Origin: Gammaproteobacteria bacterium
GTDB lineage: Bacteria; Pseudomonadota; Gammaproteobacteria; SZUA-229
Assembly (NCBI GenBank): GCA_026995045.1
Contig: JALWPK010000209.1
Location: 1 to 64,000 of the forward strand
Length of the DNA: 64,000 bases
Direction of reading: 5' to 3'
Shown piece by piece: positions 9,288-19,563 of this stretch (the first letter of the stretch is position 1; each line of letters begins with the position of its first letter). The translations under genes were made by a program, and so were the position numbers. Below the pieces are notes generated by a model. The model worked only from the letters and a program-made list of their open reading frames with translations, was not told the DNA's origin and ran no database searches.

Positions 9288-9977
9288 ATGAAATTAAACG
9301 CGTTAACAACTGGCCTGATGCTTGCCGGACTGATGGCAAGCCAGACTGCGCTGGCTACCCAGACGGGGGATATCCTGGTAAGGGCGAGACTCATCAATAT
9401 ATCACCCAATGTCGACAGTGACGTCATCACAGCTATTGGCGGTGGCGCGCCACTGGGCGCAAACGCTACCATTGATGTCGACGCTACAGCAACGCTGGAT
9501 GTCGATTTTACCTGGTTTGTCAGCGACCATTTCGGTATTGAATTATTGCTTGACCTGTCTTCCGTGCACGAAGTCAATGGCGCGGGCGATCTGGCCGCCG
9601 CAGGCAAACTGGGTGAAACCCGCGTCTTGCCGCCGGCCTTGATCGCGCAATATCATTTTTCTCCGGGCGGCAATATCCGTCCTTATGCTGGCGCGGGTGT
9701 GAACTACACATTTTTCCTCAACGAAAAAACCACGCCCACCACCACAAGCGCGCTGGGCGCAACCAGCAGCGGGCTGGAAGTGGATGATACCTTTTCATTT
9801 GTATTTCAGGCTGGCGTCGATATCGACATTGACAAGGACTGGTACTTCAACCTCGACGCCAAGTACATGCTGATGAACACCACCGCCACCATCAGCGCCA
9901 ATGGCGCGCCGGCGGCAACCGTGGAGTTTGATCTAGATCCACTGGTCATCGGCGCAGGCATTGGCATGCGGTTTTGA
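9288..9977 (+). CDS. ompW: OmpW-family outer membrane protein
   Basis: Eight-stranded beta-barrel outer membrane protein of the OmpW family, thought to pass small hydrophobic compounds. The 229-residue precursor has a signal peptide (MKLNALTTGLMLAG...ALA, cleavage about residue 22), the family phrase GDILVRARLINISPN after it, a PYAGAGVNYT segment and a C-terminal phenylalanine (GAGIGMRF) as expected for barrel assembly. The start is set by the signal peptide and by ACAGGGGA eight bases upstream; an upstream ATG would mask the signal. The 243 bases before it contain nothing I recognise. A strong hairpin terminator follows. Confidence 0.85.
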   Translation: MKLNALTTGLMLAGLMASQTALATQTGDILVRARLINISPNVDSDVITAIGGGAPLGANATIDVDATATLDVDFTWFVSDHFGIELLLDLSSVHEVNGAGDLAAAGKLGETRVLPPALIAQYHFSPGGNIRPYAGAGVNYTFFLNEKTTPTTTSALGATSSGLEVDDTFSFVFQAGVDIDIDKDWYFNLDAKYMLMNTTATISANGAPAATVEFDLDPLVIGAGIGMRF

Positions 9978-10007
9978 TTGACTGGCTGTCACTCTACCCC
10001 ATGCAAT

Positions 10008-10037
10008 AAAAAAGGCGGGCATGATGCCCGCCTTTTT
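10008..10037. terminator. Bidirectional intrinsic terminator between ompW and clpB
   Basis: A perfect seven-base-pair stem GGCGGGC (10014-10020) / GCCCGCC (10026-10032) with a five-base loop is flanked by an A-run on the left and a T-run on the right. It can therefore end transcription from ompW on the plus strand and from clpB on the minus strand, whose stop codon is at 10076. Confidence 0.9.
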
Positions 10038-10075
10038 GCTCCAGTGTGATTGGAGGTTAGAAACAAGCTTGCTGA

Positions 10076-12697
<2,622 letters not shown>

Positions 12698-12730
12698 AGA
12701 ATTCACCTCAAAATCAGATATGAATCCAAT

Positions 12731-12756
12731 GTATGGACTATGACGGAAATATCAAG
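12731..12756 (-). promoter_or_regulatory. Possible sigma-32 (heat shock) promoter of clpB
   Basis: On the minus strand CTTGAT (12756-12751) is followed by 12 bases and GTCCATAC (12738-12731), resembling the sigma-32 pattern CTTGAA-N(13-15)-CCCCATnT with four of the core -10 positions matching. It lies about 35 bases upstream of the clpB start. clpB is a heat-shock gene in related bacteria, which supports the reading, but the -10 match is partial. Confidence 0.4.
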
Positions 12757-12843
12757 ACAGATTCTTGAGACAGGTCAGATTATTTATGCCTGCACCGGTA
12801 GCGGGCATGGGCCCATTGCCTTGCCCGCCTCGGCTGACGGCAG

Positions 12844-13245
12844 TTACTCTTGCGGCAGCAGCGACTGTATTTTGCTGTCGATGGCTGACAACTCGGTGGC
12901 GTCGTGTTGCTTGTAGAACTGGTATACCTGTTCTTTCTGATCGCGGCTCAGCTCGGAGTAGTTGGCATACGTTTCAAAAAACTCATTGAAAAAATACAGC
13001 TTGAGTTGCTGCTGCGACAGACCTGCCGGAACAAACTGGCGCTTCGCCATAAACTGCTCATAACGGTCACTGTGAAAACTGGCGAGGGCGCGAGGTGAAT
13101 CGTCAACCGTTGCCTCATCGACATCCACCTCGGCGGCCTCTTGCTCCAGCGTCTGCACCAGGTCTGCCGAACACGCATTTCCCGACAGCATGGCCAGCAC
13201 GGGTATTGATAAAACGGCGCAATATTTACGAATGGAAAACATCAT
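12844..13245 (-). CDS. Small secreted protein, paralogue of the gene at 14200-14613
   Basis: Unrecognised 133-residue protein with a signal peptide (hydrophobic stretch about residues 9-22, cleavage near NACSA). The mature part is acidic near its N-terminus (LEQEAAEVDVDE) and ends in a helical block containing FFETYANYSELSRDQKEQ. That block matches NFYGTFLFYNKLSSTDKR in the protein at 14200-14613, and both start their mature part with an LExEAxxxxxD pattern, so the two are homologous. GAGGAG lies nine bases upstream of the ATG. It is separated from the rhodanese gene by a terminator, so it probably has its own promoter. Function unknown; a periplasmic or secreted location is inferred. An Ala-Cys in the signal region is not a convincing lipobox. 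Confidence 0.72.
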   Translation of the reverse strand: MMFSIRKYCAVLSIPVLAMLSGNACSADLVQTLEQEAAEVDVDEATVDDSPRALASFHSDRYEQFMAKRQFVPAGLSQQQLKLYFFNEFFETYANYSELSRDQKEQVYQFYKQHDATELSAIDSKIQSLLPQE

Positions 13246-13391
13246 GTCATTACACTCCTCAAGGGTTTATACCTACCACCGTAATTATAGAGTTGGCGCA
13301 ATATATATATGTGATGAAATGTTATTAACTGAAAAGTATTTGTTAACTATTGTTATCGGCGCACAGGGGGCTTCTTTATAAAGTACGTGAC

Positions 13392-13424
13392 AAAAAAAGC
13401 CGCAACCGGTTGCCCGGTTGCGGC
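13392..13424 (-). terminator. Intrinsic terminator of the rhodanese operon
   Basis: A ten-base-pair perfect stem (13399-13408 with 13415-13424, GCCGCAACCG/CGGTTGCGGC) with a six-base loop is followed on the minus strand by seven T residues (plus-strand A-run 13392-13398). It lies just after the rhodanese stop codon and so ends the two-gene unit 14613-13450. Confidence 0.92.
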
Positions 13425-13449
13425 CTGGTGTATACGTTTTCAGAAACGC

Positions 13450-14184
13450 CTAGCGCGCAGCCACTGTCGACTGACTGGGCTTGATGGTGGTCAAACCCAA
13501 AGACTGCCACATCTGCATACCACCACGGTACCAGTAGATCTTTTCCGCCGGATAGCCCAGCGCCAGCAGAGCCTTGATCGCGCGTGGCGACTGCCCGCAC
13601 CAGGGGCCGTTGCACCATAACAGCAAATCCTTGGCCTGTGAAAAATCCCATTTATCGGTTTTCATGTCACCATCGAGAAAACCCAGGGTTTCAATCACAC
13701 GCACCACCGGATTGACCTCATCACGTTCCTTGGCGCCGAACGACTCCAGCACTTCAGCCAGCTCGATGTCATCAGACGGCTTTTCAAAAATGGTAAAGGG
13801 AATATTGGTTGAACCCGGAATCGTGCCACGCTTGTGCCAGCTGGGCGTACGCGCATCAATAATGACGCCACGCCCACGATAGTATGGCCCTTCCATGAAT
13901 TTGATGACTTCAAGCTCACCAACTGTTTTCACGCCTTCGTGCAAGGCGATCGGGTTGATACAAAATGGCGGACACGGACGTGAGGTTTTGGCAAATGAGC
14001 CATCGATTTTATGATCGGTGTCCTGGATACGCTGTATCTTGACCAGCTCATTATCGTGCATCACTGTACTGTAAGCCATGTCCTTGGTAATTTTTACTTC
14101 CAGCTCTCTCGCCTGAACACTAACAGCCAGCGTGCTGGCGACAAGTGTCGTGGCGGCAACGGCTAATATGGATGAGAATTTCAT
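13450..14184 (-). CDS. Periplasmic rhodanese-domain protein
   Basis: Predicted periplasmic sulfur-transfer (rhodanese-fold) protein of 244 residues. A signal peptide covers about residues 1-25 (ending SVQA). A CPPFC motif lies at 71-75 in SRPCPPFCINP. The single rhodanese domain has DARTPSWHKRGTIPGSTNIP (about 110-129) and the active-site loop CNGPWCGQS (Cys191 and Cys196), followed by the typical ALLALGY and WYRGGMQMW. Four cysteines in two pairs suggest disulfide or persulfide chemistry. GAGG stands seven bases before the ATG. It follows the small secreted gene by 15 bases and is cotranscribed with it. Donor and acceptor of sulfur are unknown. Confidence 0.88.
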   Translation of the reverse strand: MKFSSILAVAATTLVASTLAVSVQARELEVKITKDMAYSTVMHDNELVKIQRIQDTDHKIDGSFAKTSRPCPPFCINPIALHEGVKTVGELEVIKFMEGPYYRGRGVIIDARTPSWHKRGTIPGSTNIPFTIFEKPSDDIELAEVLESFGAKERDEVNPVVRVIETLGFLDGDMKTDKWDFSQAKDLLLWCNGPWCGQSPRAIKALLALGYPAEKIYWYRGGMQMWQSLGLTTIKPSQSTVAAR

Positions 14185-14199
14185 TATCGTACCTCGAAT

Positions 14200-14613
14200 T
14201 TATCGCTTTATCAGATCCAGAATGTTTTTTCGCACATTTTCAAGGCTTGTTGAGGCCGCCTTTTTATATCGATAATAAACTGTCCGCTTGTCTGTCGAAC
14301 TCAGCTTGTTGTAAAACAGAAAGGTGCCGTAAAAATTCTCCTGAAGAATGGATTCGAACTCCTCATACTGCAACCCCGATGGCAACGTTTCACCATCCAG
14401 CGAACCTTTCCAGCCAAATCCCTCTCTGCCAGACAAGTGCTTGTTATTTCTAACCTTTGCTGCTGTGTCATGTTGTAACTGCCCGGACTGATCCAGTTCC
14501 AGCTTTTCAGCCTCTCCTTCCAGCATTTGCATATACGCATCGTCGGCAGCCAATGCATTCAAGCCAGAAAACAGCAGACACACGGTCAAACCGCAGAAAT
14601 AAACATTCTTCAT
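14200..14613 (-). CDS. Small secreted protein, first gene of the rhodanese operon
   Basis: Unrecognised 137-residue protein. The first 22 residues form a signal peptide (cleavage after NALA). The mature protein begins with an acidic helix (YMQMLEGEAEKLELDQ), has a glycine-containing middle, and ends in a helical, lysine-rich block with NFYGTFLFYNKLSSTDKR. It is a diverged paralogue of the protein encoded at 12844-13245. It is followed after 15 bases by the rhodanese gene and shares its terminator, so the product probably works with the rhodanese in the periplasm. The function itself cannot be deduced. The 200 bases upstream hold no feature I can support. Confidence 0.72.
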   Translation of the reverse strand: MKNVYFCGLTVCLLFSGLNALAADDAYMQMLEGEAEKLELDQSGQLQHDTAAKVRNNKHLSGREGFGWKGSLDGETLPSGLQYEEFESILQENFYGTFLFYNKLSSTDKRTVYYRYKKAASTSLENVRKNILDLIKR

Positions 14614-14816
14614 TATCGATTAGTCATCATTATCAGCAGTACAACAGAGCAGCCTCCGGCCCTGTTATACGACTGGCAGTTGTCAAATTCACCCAGAATG
14701 AATCCAGCTGTCCATAAAAAATTAACATTCTGCAAACAGTGGTATAGCACACCGTCAGGTTTTTGGCGGTTATGAGAGATTTTTACTTGAATTTAAAATA
14801 CCAATATGGCAGGAAA

Positions 14817-15575
14817 TCAACGCCAGATCAGGCTTGCCATGCGACCGGTTTCACCATCACGCCGGTAAGAATAGAATGTATCCAACTCGCTGCAGGTACA
14901 CCGTCCGCCGCCATATATTGCGTGGACAGACAGCGCCTGCAATTCCAGACGCGCCAGCTGGTAAAGATCGCCATACCAGCGCTGCGCGCCGGTTGACTCG
15001 AATGCCGCCCGATTAGCCGGGCTTTTGGCGGCAAAGGCGCGATAGACATCCTCGCCCACTTCAAACACCCGTGGCCCGATGGCCGGGCCCAGCCATACCA
15101 GCAGGTCTTGCGGGTTACACTGAAAGGCTTTCACTGTATTGGCGATAATGCCGGCATGCAGTCCGCGCCAGCCGGCGTGCGCCGCCGCTACCTGTTCGCC
15201 GTTACGGTCACACATCAGCAACGGCAGGCAATCGGCGGTCAGCACCGCGCATACCACGCCATGTTGCCGGCTGACAGCAGCATCGGCCTGCGGGTCAGGA
15301 TCACCCGTACTGTGATTTGCATCAAGTTCAATCACGCGATTACCGTGACATTGCGACAGCCACACCGGCTCGCCGGGCAGTCCGGCGAGCTGCCGCAAAC
15401 GCCGGCGATTTTGCGCCACATGTTGCGGCTGGTCGCCAACGTGCATGGCCAGATTCAGGCTGGAATACCGCCCCTGACTGACGCCGCCTGTGCGCGTGGT
15501 TGTGAACGCACGCACATTGTCAGGCGCAGGCCAGTCAGGCTGTATCAGCTCAATACCATGATTACCGGCTGTCAT
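14817..15575 (-). CDS. pgeF: Peptidoglycan editing factor PgeF (YfiH, laccase-domain protein)
   Basis: Cytoplasmic enzyme of the former multicopper polyphenol oxidase family, shown in relatives to clear peptidoglycan precursors carrying L-Ser in place of L-Ala. The 252-residue protein shows the family's metal/active-site motifs SQCHGNRV, TADCLPLLM and AHAGWRGL. It overlaps the 3' end of rluD by 14 bases, so the two are translationally coupled; this rluD-pgeF order is standard. The AT-rich stretch after its stop (towards 14614) contains no gene. Confidence 0.93.
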   Translation of the reverse strand: MTAGNHGIELIQPDWPAPDNVRAFTTTRTGGVSQGRYSSLNLAMHVGDQPQHVAQNRRRLRQLAGLPGEPVWLSQCHGNRVIELDANHSTGDPDPQADAAVSRQHGVVCAVLTADCLPLLMCDRNGEQVAAAHAGWRGLHAGIIANTVKAFQCNPQDLLVWLGPAIGPRVFEVGEDVYRAFAAKSPANRAAFESTGAQRWYGDLYQLARLELQALSVHAIYGGGRCTCSELDTFYSYRRDGETGRMASLIWR

Positions 15576-16527
15576 GCTGTTCGCTGTCCTGCTGCAAGGC
15601 CTCTAGCAGACGCTGCATATCGTCCGGCAGCGGGGCCTGCCATTGCAAGGCGCCGCCGTTGGCCGGGTGGCTCAGGCTCAACCGCCAGGCATGCAGCGCC
15701 TGGCGGCGGAATGCGCCCAGTTGCGCTACCAGTTGCTCACTGGCTGCCGGCGGCAGCTTGCTGCGCCCGCCGTACACCGGGTCGCCAACAATCGGATAGC
15801 GCAGATACTGCATGTGCACACGAATCTGGTGGGTGCGCCCGGTTTCCAGCTGCACATGAATATGGCTGTGCGCGCGATAGCGATGCAGCACTCTATAGTG
15901 GGTCACTGCGGGCTTGCCCTGTTCGCGCACCGCCATTTTTTTGCGGTCATGCGGGTTGCGGCCAATGGGCTGCTCCACCATGCCGCCACCGGTCATTACT
16001 CCCTGCACCACAGCCTGGTATTCGCGGTGAATATCACGCGCCTGCAACTGCGCCACCAGCGCATGATGCGCTTCCAGGGTTTTCGCCACCACCATCAGAC
16101 CGGTGGTGTTCTTGTCGAGCCGGTGAACAATGCCGGCGCGCGGCACATTCTGGCAGGCCGGGGCGTGGTGAAGCAGGGCATTCTGCAAGGTGCCGTCGGC
16201 ATGCCCCGCCGCCGGATGCACCACCAGCCCGGCGGGCTTGTTCACCACCAGCAGGTGCTCGTCTTCGAATATGACATCCAGTGGAATGGCCTCCGCCACG
16301 CATGCCGGGTTCGCATCTTCAAACACCACGTCCAGCTGCAAACTCTGTTCCGCTATCACCCGGGTTTTGGGTTTTACCTGCTGACCGTCAAGCAATACTT
16401 GCCCCTGCTCTATCCAGTGTTTGAGCCGGCTGCGGGAAAAGTCCGGATACAGCTCGGCCAGGGCGACATCGAGCCGCTGGCCGGACAGGTGATCGGGAAT
16501 CTGAATGCTGTCGTTTATCTGTGACAT
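15562..16527 (-). CDS. rluD: 23S rRNA pseudouridine synthase RluD
   Basis: Pseudouridine synthase of the RluA family; RluD modifies U1911, U1915 and U1917 in helix 69 of 23S rRNA. The 321-residue protein has an N-terminal S4 RNA-binding domain (QRLDVALAELYPDFSRSRL) and the catalytic HRLDKNTTGL motif with its aspartate near residue 137. The start is set at MSQINDS; an upstream in-frame ATG would add 84 residues encoded by the repeat-bearing promoter region, with no similarity to the family. It is divergent from bamD and overlaps pgeF, the conserved arrangement that supports RluD over RluA or RluC. Confidence 0.93.
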   Translation of the reverse strand: MSQINDSIQIPDHLSGQRLDVALAELYPDFSRSRLKHWIEQGQVLLDGQQVKPKTRVIAEQSLQLDVVFEDANPACVAEAIPLDVIFEDEHLLVVNKPAGLVVHPAAGHADGTLQNALLHHAPACQNVPRAGIVHRLDKNTTGLMVVAKTLEAHHALVAQLQARDIHREYQAVVQGVMTGGGMVEQPIGRNPHDRKKMAVREQGKPAVTHYRVLHRYRAHSHIHVQLETGRTHQIRVHMQYLRYPIVGDPVYGGRSKLPPAASEQLVAQLGAFRRQALHAWRLSLSHPANGGALQWQAPLPDDMQRLLEALQQDSEQHDSR

Positions 16528-16542
16528 CTGTTTCAGGGCCGG

Positions 16543-16604
16543 TGGCAAGGGGCAAGTGGCTAGGTGTGCTTCTCCTTGCCACTTACCCCTCGCACCTTGC
16601 CCCC
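16543..16604. repeat. Inverted repeat in the rluD-bamD gap
   Basis: GGTGGCAAGGGGCAAGTGGC near 16540-16559 faces a related complementary stretch (GCCACTTACCCCTCGCACC and TTGCCCC, about 16577-16604). The two arms could form a long imperfect hairpin between the two divergent promoters. It resembles small intergenic repeats rather than a terminator, as there is no T-run. Confidence 0.5.
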
Positions 16605-16622
16605 GCCATAAAGGAACTCGGG

Positions 16623-16628
16623 TATAAT
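16623..16628 (+). promoter_or_regulatory. Probable -10 element of the bamD promoter
   Basis: A perfect TATAAT lies 41 bases before the bamD ATG and just downstream of the inverted repeat. A -35 at the ideal distance is poor (TTGCCC is about 20 bases upstream), so the call rests mainly on the -10 hexamer and its position. Confidence 0.5.
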
Positions 16629-16669
16629 CGCGCATTCTAACCAAATGTTTCCACACCCGTGCTGTAAAT

Positions 16670-17476
16670 ATGCCCAATATCCCATTTCCGCCGCGTTGCG
16701 CCGCGCTTCTGTTGTTTTTTCTCAGTCTGACCGCCTGCAGCACCATGGACAAGGATCCCACCGCTGACTGGACGGCCAAGGACTTTTACGACGAGGCCCG
16801 CGCCGCGCTGAACGCCGGCGAGTTCCAGACCGCGATCAAAAATCTGGAAACCCTGGAAGCGCGTTTTCCGTTCGACCGTTACGCCAAGCAGGCGCAGCTC
16901 GACGTCGCCTATTCCTATTACAAGTTCGACGAACCGGAAACCGCCATCAGCGCGATTCAGCGCTTTATCCGCCTGCACCCGCGCGACCCGCATATCGACT
17001 ACGCGCTGTATCTGAAAGGCCTGGTCAATTTCAATCGCGGCAGGGGACTGCTGGATGAGTGGTTCCCGCACGACCCATCCAAGCACGACATGCAGGTGCT
17101 GCAAAGCGCCTATAACGATTTCGCGCAGCTGATAAAACGTTTCCCCAACAGTCAGTATGCCGGCGACGCCTACCAGCGCATGATTTATCTGCGCAACAAA
17201 ATGGCTGAAAACGAAATTGACAACGCCGGGTATTACATCAAACGCAAAACCTGGCTGGCGGCGGCCAATCGCGCCAAAAACGTGATTGAAAAATACCCCA
17301 ATTCCATCTGGCGCAACCGCGCGCTGGAAATCCTGATTCAGGCTTATAGCGAAATGGGGCTGAACGACCTGGCGCAGGACGCCAAACGCGTACTGGAAAT
17401 GAATAGTAAAACGGCCAGACAGGAATCCACCGACATCAGTGACACTGAAATGGAACAGCGGCCGGGGCTGATTTGA
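16670..17476 (+). CDS. bamD: Outer membrane assembly lipoprotein BamD
   Basis: Essential lipoprotein of the BAM complex that inserts beta-barrels into the outer membrane. The 268-residue precursor has a lipoprotein signal with lipobox LTAC (Cys23), then five TPR-like helical repeats, beginning with the family phrase DFYDEARAALNAGEFQTAI and including LDVAYSYYKFDEPETAI. Residue +2 of the mature protein is Ser, consistent with outer-membrane sorting. It is divergent from rluD, as in many gammaproteobacteria, and followed by a CACAGAG-type inverted repeat. Confidence 0.96.
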   Translation: MPNIPFPPRCAALLLFFLSLTACSTMDKDPTADWTAKDFYDEARAALNAGEFQTAIKNLETLEARFPFDRYAKQAQLDVAYSYYKFDEPETAISAIQRFIRLHPRDPHIDYALYLKGLVNFNRGRGLLDEWFPHDPSKHDMQVLQSAYNDFAQLIKRFPNSQYAGDAYQRMIYLRNKMAENEIDNAGYYIKRKTWLAAANRAKNVIEKYPNSIWRNRALEILIQAYSEMGLNDLAQDAKRVLEMNSKTARQESTDISDTEMEQRPGLI

Positions 17477-17498
17477 GTGTCGTTATTTTTTTAATTTA

Positions 17499-17588
17499 CC
17501 ACAGAGACACAGAGACGCAGAGGAATATAATGTTTTGACTGGAACCGACTGGTGAAACCTTTCTCTGTGCGCTCTGTGTCCTCTGTGG
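17499..17588. repeat. CACAGAG-type inverted repeat between bamD and nadE
   Basis: The left arm CCACAGAGACACAGAGACGC (17499-17518, continuing AGAG) is mirrored by the right arm (17563-17588, CTCTGTGCGCTCTGTGTCCT then CTGTGG). The two are separated by about 40 bases. The arms can pair over more than 20 positions. It is the same repeat family as the outer arms near nadA, here without the inner REP-like units. It sits in the convergent gap and might act as a transcription barrier. Confidence 0.8.
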
Positions 17589-17597
17589 CAAATTCAT

Positions 17598-19223
17598 TCA
17601 AAACTCCCGATACGCCGAGGTAATCGGATAACGCCGGTCACGACCGAAGGCGCGTTTGGTGATACGCACGCCCGGCGCCGCCTGGCGGCGTTTGTATTCA
17701 TTGCGCCGAACCAGCGCCACCACATGCTCTACGGTTTCGCGGTCGATGCCGGAGGCGACAATCTCGTCCACGCTTTTATCCTGCTCGACTGACAGCTCCA
17801 GTATTTTGTCGAGCACGGCGTAATCCGGCAGGGAATCCTGATCGGTCTGGTCGGGACGCAGCTCGGCGCTGGGGGGACGGGTCAGCACGCGTTCCGGAAT
17901 AACCGGTGTGATGCTGTTGCGATAACGGCACAGTTCATACACCAGCATTTTCGATACATCTTTCAGCGGTGCGAAGCCGCCGGACATATCACCATACAGG
18001 GTGGCGTAACCCACCGCCATTTCGCTTTTGTTGCCGGTGGTCAGCACCATGCGCCCGGTTTTGTTGGATATCGCCATCAGCAGCACGCCGCGGCAGCGCG
18101 CCTGAATGTTTTCTTCCGTGGTGTCGGCCTCACAGCCGGCAAATACATCGCATAATGCGTCCATGAATGCATGGTAGGGTTTTTCGATGGAAATCACATC
18201 ATAGCGCACGCCCAGCGCATCGGCCTCGGCCTTGGCGTCGCTCTGGCTGATGTCTGCGGTGTACATGGACGGCATCATCACCGCCTGCACATTGTCAGCG
18301 CCCAGCGCATCAACAGCTATCGCCAGCGTCAGCGCCGAGTCGACGCCGCCCGAGAGGCCAATCACCACGCCTTCGAAGCCGTTCTTGCGCACAAAGTCCT
18401 TCACCCCCAGCACCAGCGCGCGGTATACCGCTTCGGTTTGCGACAACGGCTGCGCAGGCGGGCTGTCTGTTACAGCAAGCTCACACCTGCCTATGTCGAC
18501 GCACATAATAGCGGGTTCGAATGCAACTGTGCGGTGGCGGATCTTGCCTGTGTGATCACACACCAGCGATTCGCCATCGAACACCAGCTCATCCTGTCCG
18601 CCTACCATGTTCAGGTACAACACCGGACAATCGTATTCGCGCGCGCGTTGCTGAATCACCTCGACCCGCTCCTCGTATTTGCCAATATGCCAGGGTGAGG
18701 CGTTGAGCACCAGCAAGCAGTCCGCTTCGTCCGCCTGTAACTGCTGCGAGCACCAGATATCCTCACAAATCGCCAACGCAAAGCGCACGCCATTCAGTGT
18801 CACGGTCACCGCTTCGCTGCCGGCTCTGAAATAGCGTACTTCATCAAACACCGAATAATTAGGCAGACACTGTTTGTGGTAAATTGCATATTGCTCACCA
18901 TCGCGCAACCACATTGCACTGTTATACAACCCCTGTCCAGATTGCCAAGGCATGCCAAATACGATATCCACCTGCTTCGACGCCTCGTACAATACCGGCA
19001 AGGCTTCCACCGCATCACGGATGAAACCTGGACGCAGTAGCAAATCTTCCGGTGGATAACCGGTCAACGCCAGTTCGGGAAACACCACCAGTTGCACTCC
19101 CTGTTGCGCCTGCTGCAATGCATGCCGCGCCATTTTCTGCGCGTTGGCGGCAATGTCGCCGACAGCGAAATTATCCTGTACCATGGCGACGGCGATTTTT
19201 TGATTTGTCCGGGTCTGTGACAT
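17598..19223 (-). CDS. nadE: Glutamine-dependent NAD+ synthetase NadE
   Basis: Last step of NAD synthesis: amidates nicotinate adenine dinucleotide, using ammonia released from glutamine. The 541-residue protein has an N-terminal nitrilase-type glutaminase domain with the Glu50/Lys117/Cys153 triad (FPELALTGY, HKQCLPNY, AICEDIW) and a C-terminal ATP-pyrophosphatase domain with the P-loop SGGVDS (291-296). This two-domain form is the glutamine-using type. It is convergent with bamD and divergent from the PP0621-type gene. With nadA it gives two steps of NAD synthesis in one window, although they are not linked as an operon. Confidence 0.96.
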   Translation of the reverse strand: MSQTRTNQKIAVAMVQDNFAVGDIAANAQKMARHALQQAQQGVQLVVFPELALTGYPPEDLLLRPGFIRDAVEALPVLYEASKQVDIVFGMPWQSGQGLYNSAMWLRDGEQYAIYHKQCLPNYSVFDEVRYFRAGSEAVTVTLNGVRFALAICEDIWCSQQLQADEADCLLVLNASPWHIGKYEERVEVIQQRAREYDCPVLYLNMVGGQDELVFDGESLVCDHTGKIRHRTVAFEPAIMCVDIGRCELAVTDSPPAQPLSQTEAVYRALVLGVKDFVRKNGFEGVVIGLSGGVDSALTLAIAVDALGADNVQAVMMPSMYTADISQSDAKAEADALGVRYDVISIEKPYHAFMDALCDVFAGCEADTTEENIQARCRGVLLMAISNKTGRMVLTTGNKSEMAVGYATLYGDMSGGFAPLKDVSKMLVYELCRYRNSITPVIPERVLTRPPSAELRPDQTDQDSLPDYAVLDKILELSVEQDKSVDEIVASGIDRETVEHVVALVRRNEYKRRQAAPGVRITKRAFGRDRRYPITSAYREF

Positions 19224-19323
19224 ATAACCAACCGTGTTGCGGAAAACGCGTCGGCGCAGCCGACGGCAATGGGCAAGTATATCAACTGCTCGCCCTGTTA
19301 TTAACTATACTCATCGATGACCT

Positions 19324-19554
19324 ATGTTCAGAAACCTCATCATTCTCGCCGCCATCGTGCTTATCGTGATGATTGTGCGCAATCGGCTGCGGACGCAGAT
19401 TCCCCCCATCAAAACCGGCGACAAACAGGTCGAATCGGTGCGCTGCGCGCAATGCAAACAGTTTTTGCCCAAAACCAGTGCTGTCAGCCAGGGTGAACGC
19501 TATTTTTGCAGCGCTGATCATCTCAAAACCTGGCAGGACAGCCAGTCCGGATAA
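19324..19554 (+). CDS. PP0621-family small membrane protein
   Basis: Protein of 76 residues with one N-terminal membrane helix (about 3-19) followed by a basic segment and a CxxC...C...H-type cluster (CAQCKQF, then FCSADH) that may bind metal. This family is found directly upstream of pilS in many gammaproteobacteria and betaproteobacteria. Its function is unknown. It ends nine bases before the pilS start, so they are likely cotranscribed. Confidence 0.82.
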   Translation: MFRNLIILAAIVLIVMIVRNRLRTQIPPIKTGDKQVESVRCAQCKQFLPKTSAVSQGERYFCSADHLKTWQDSQSG

Positions 19555-19563
19555 ACAGCGATC

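Noticed and set aside
12798-12833. GC-rich inverted repeat after the small secreted protein gene as a terminator
   Set aside because: The stem is imperfect and no T-run follows on the minus strand.
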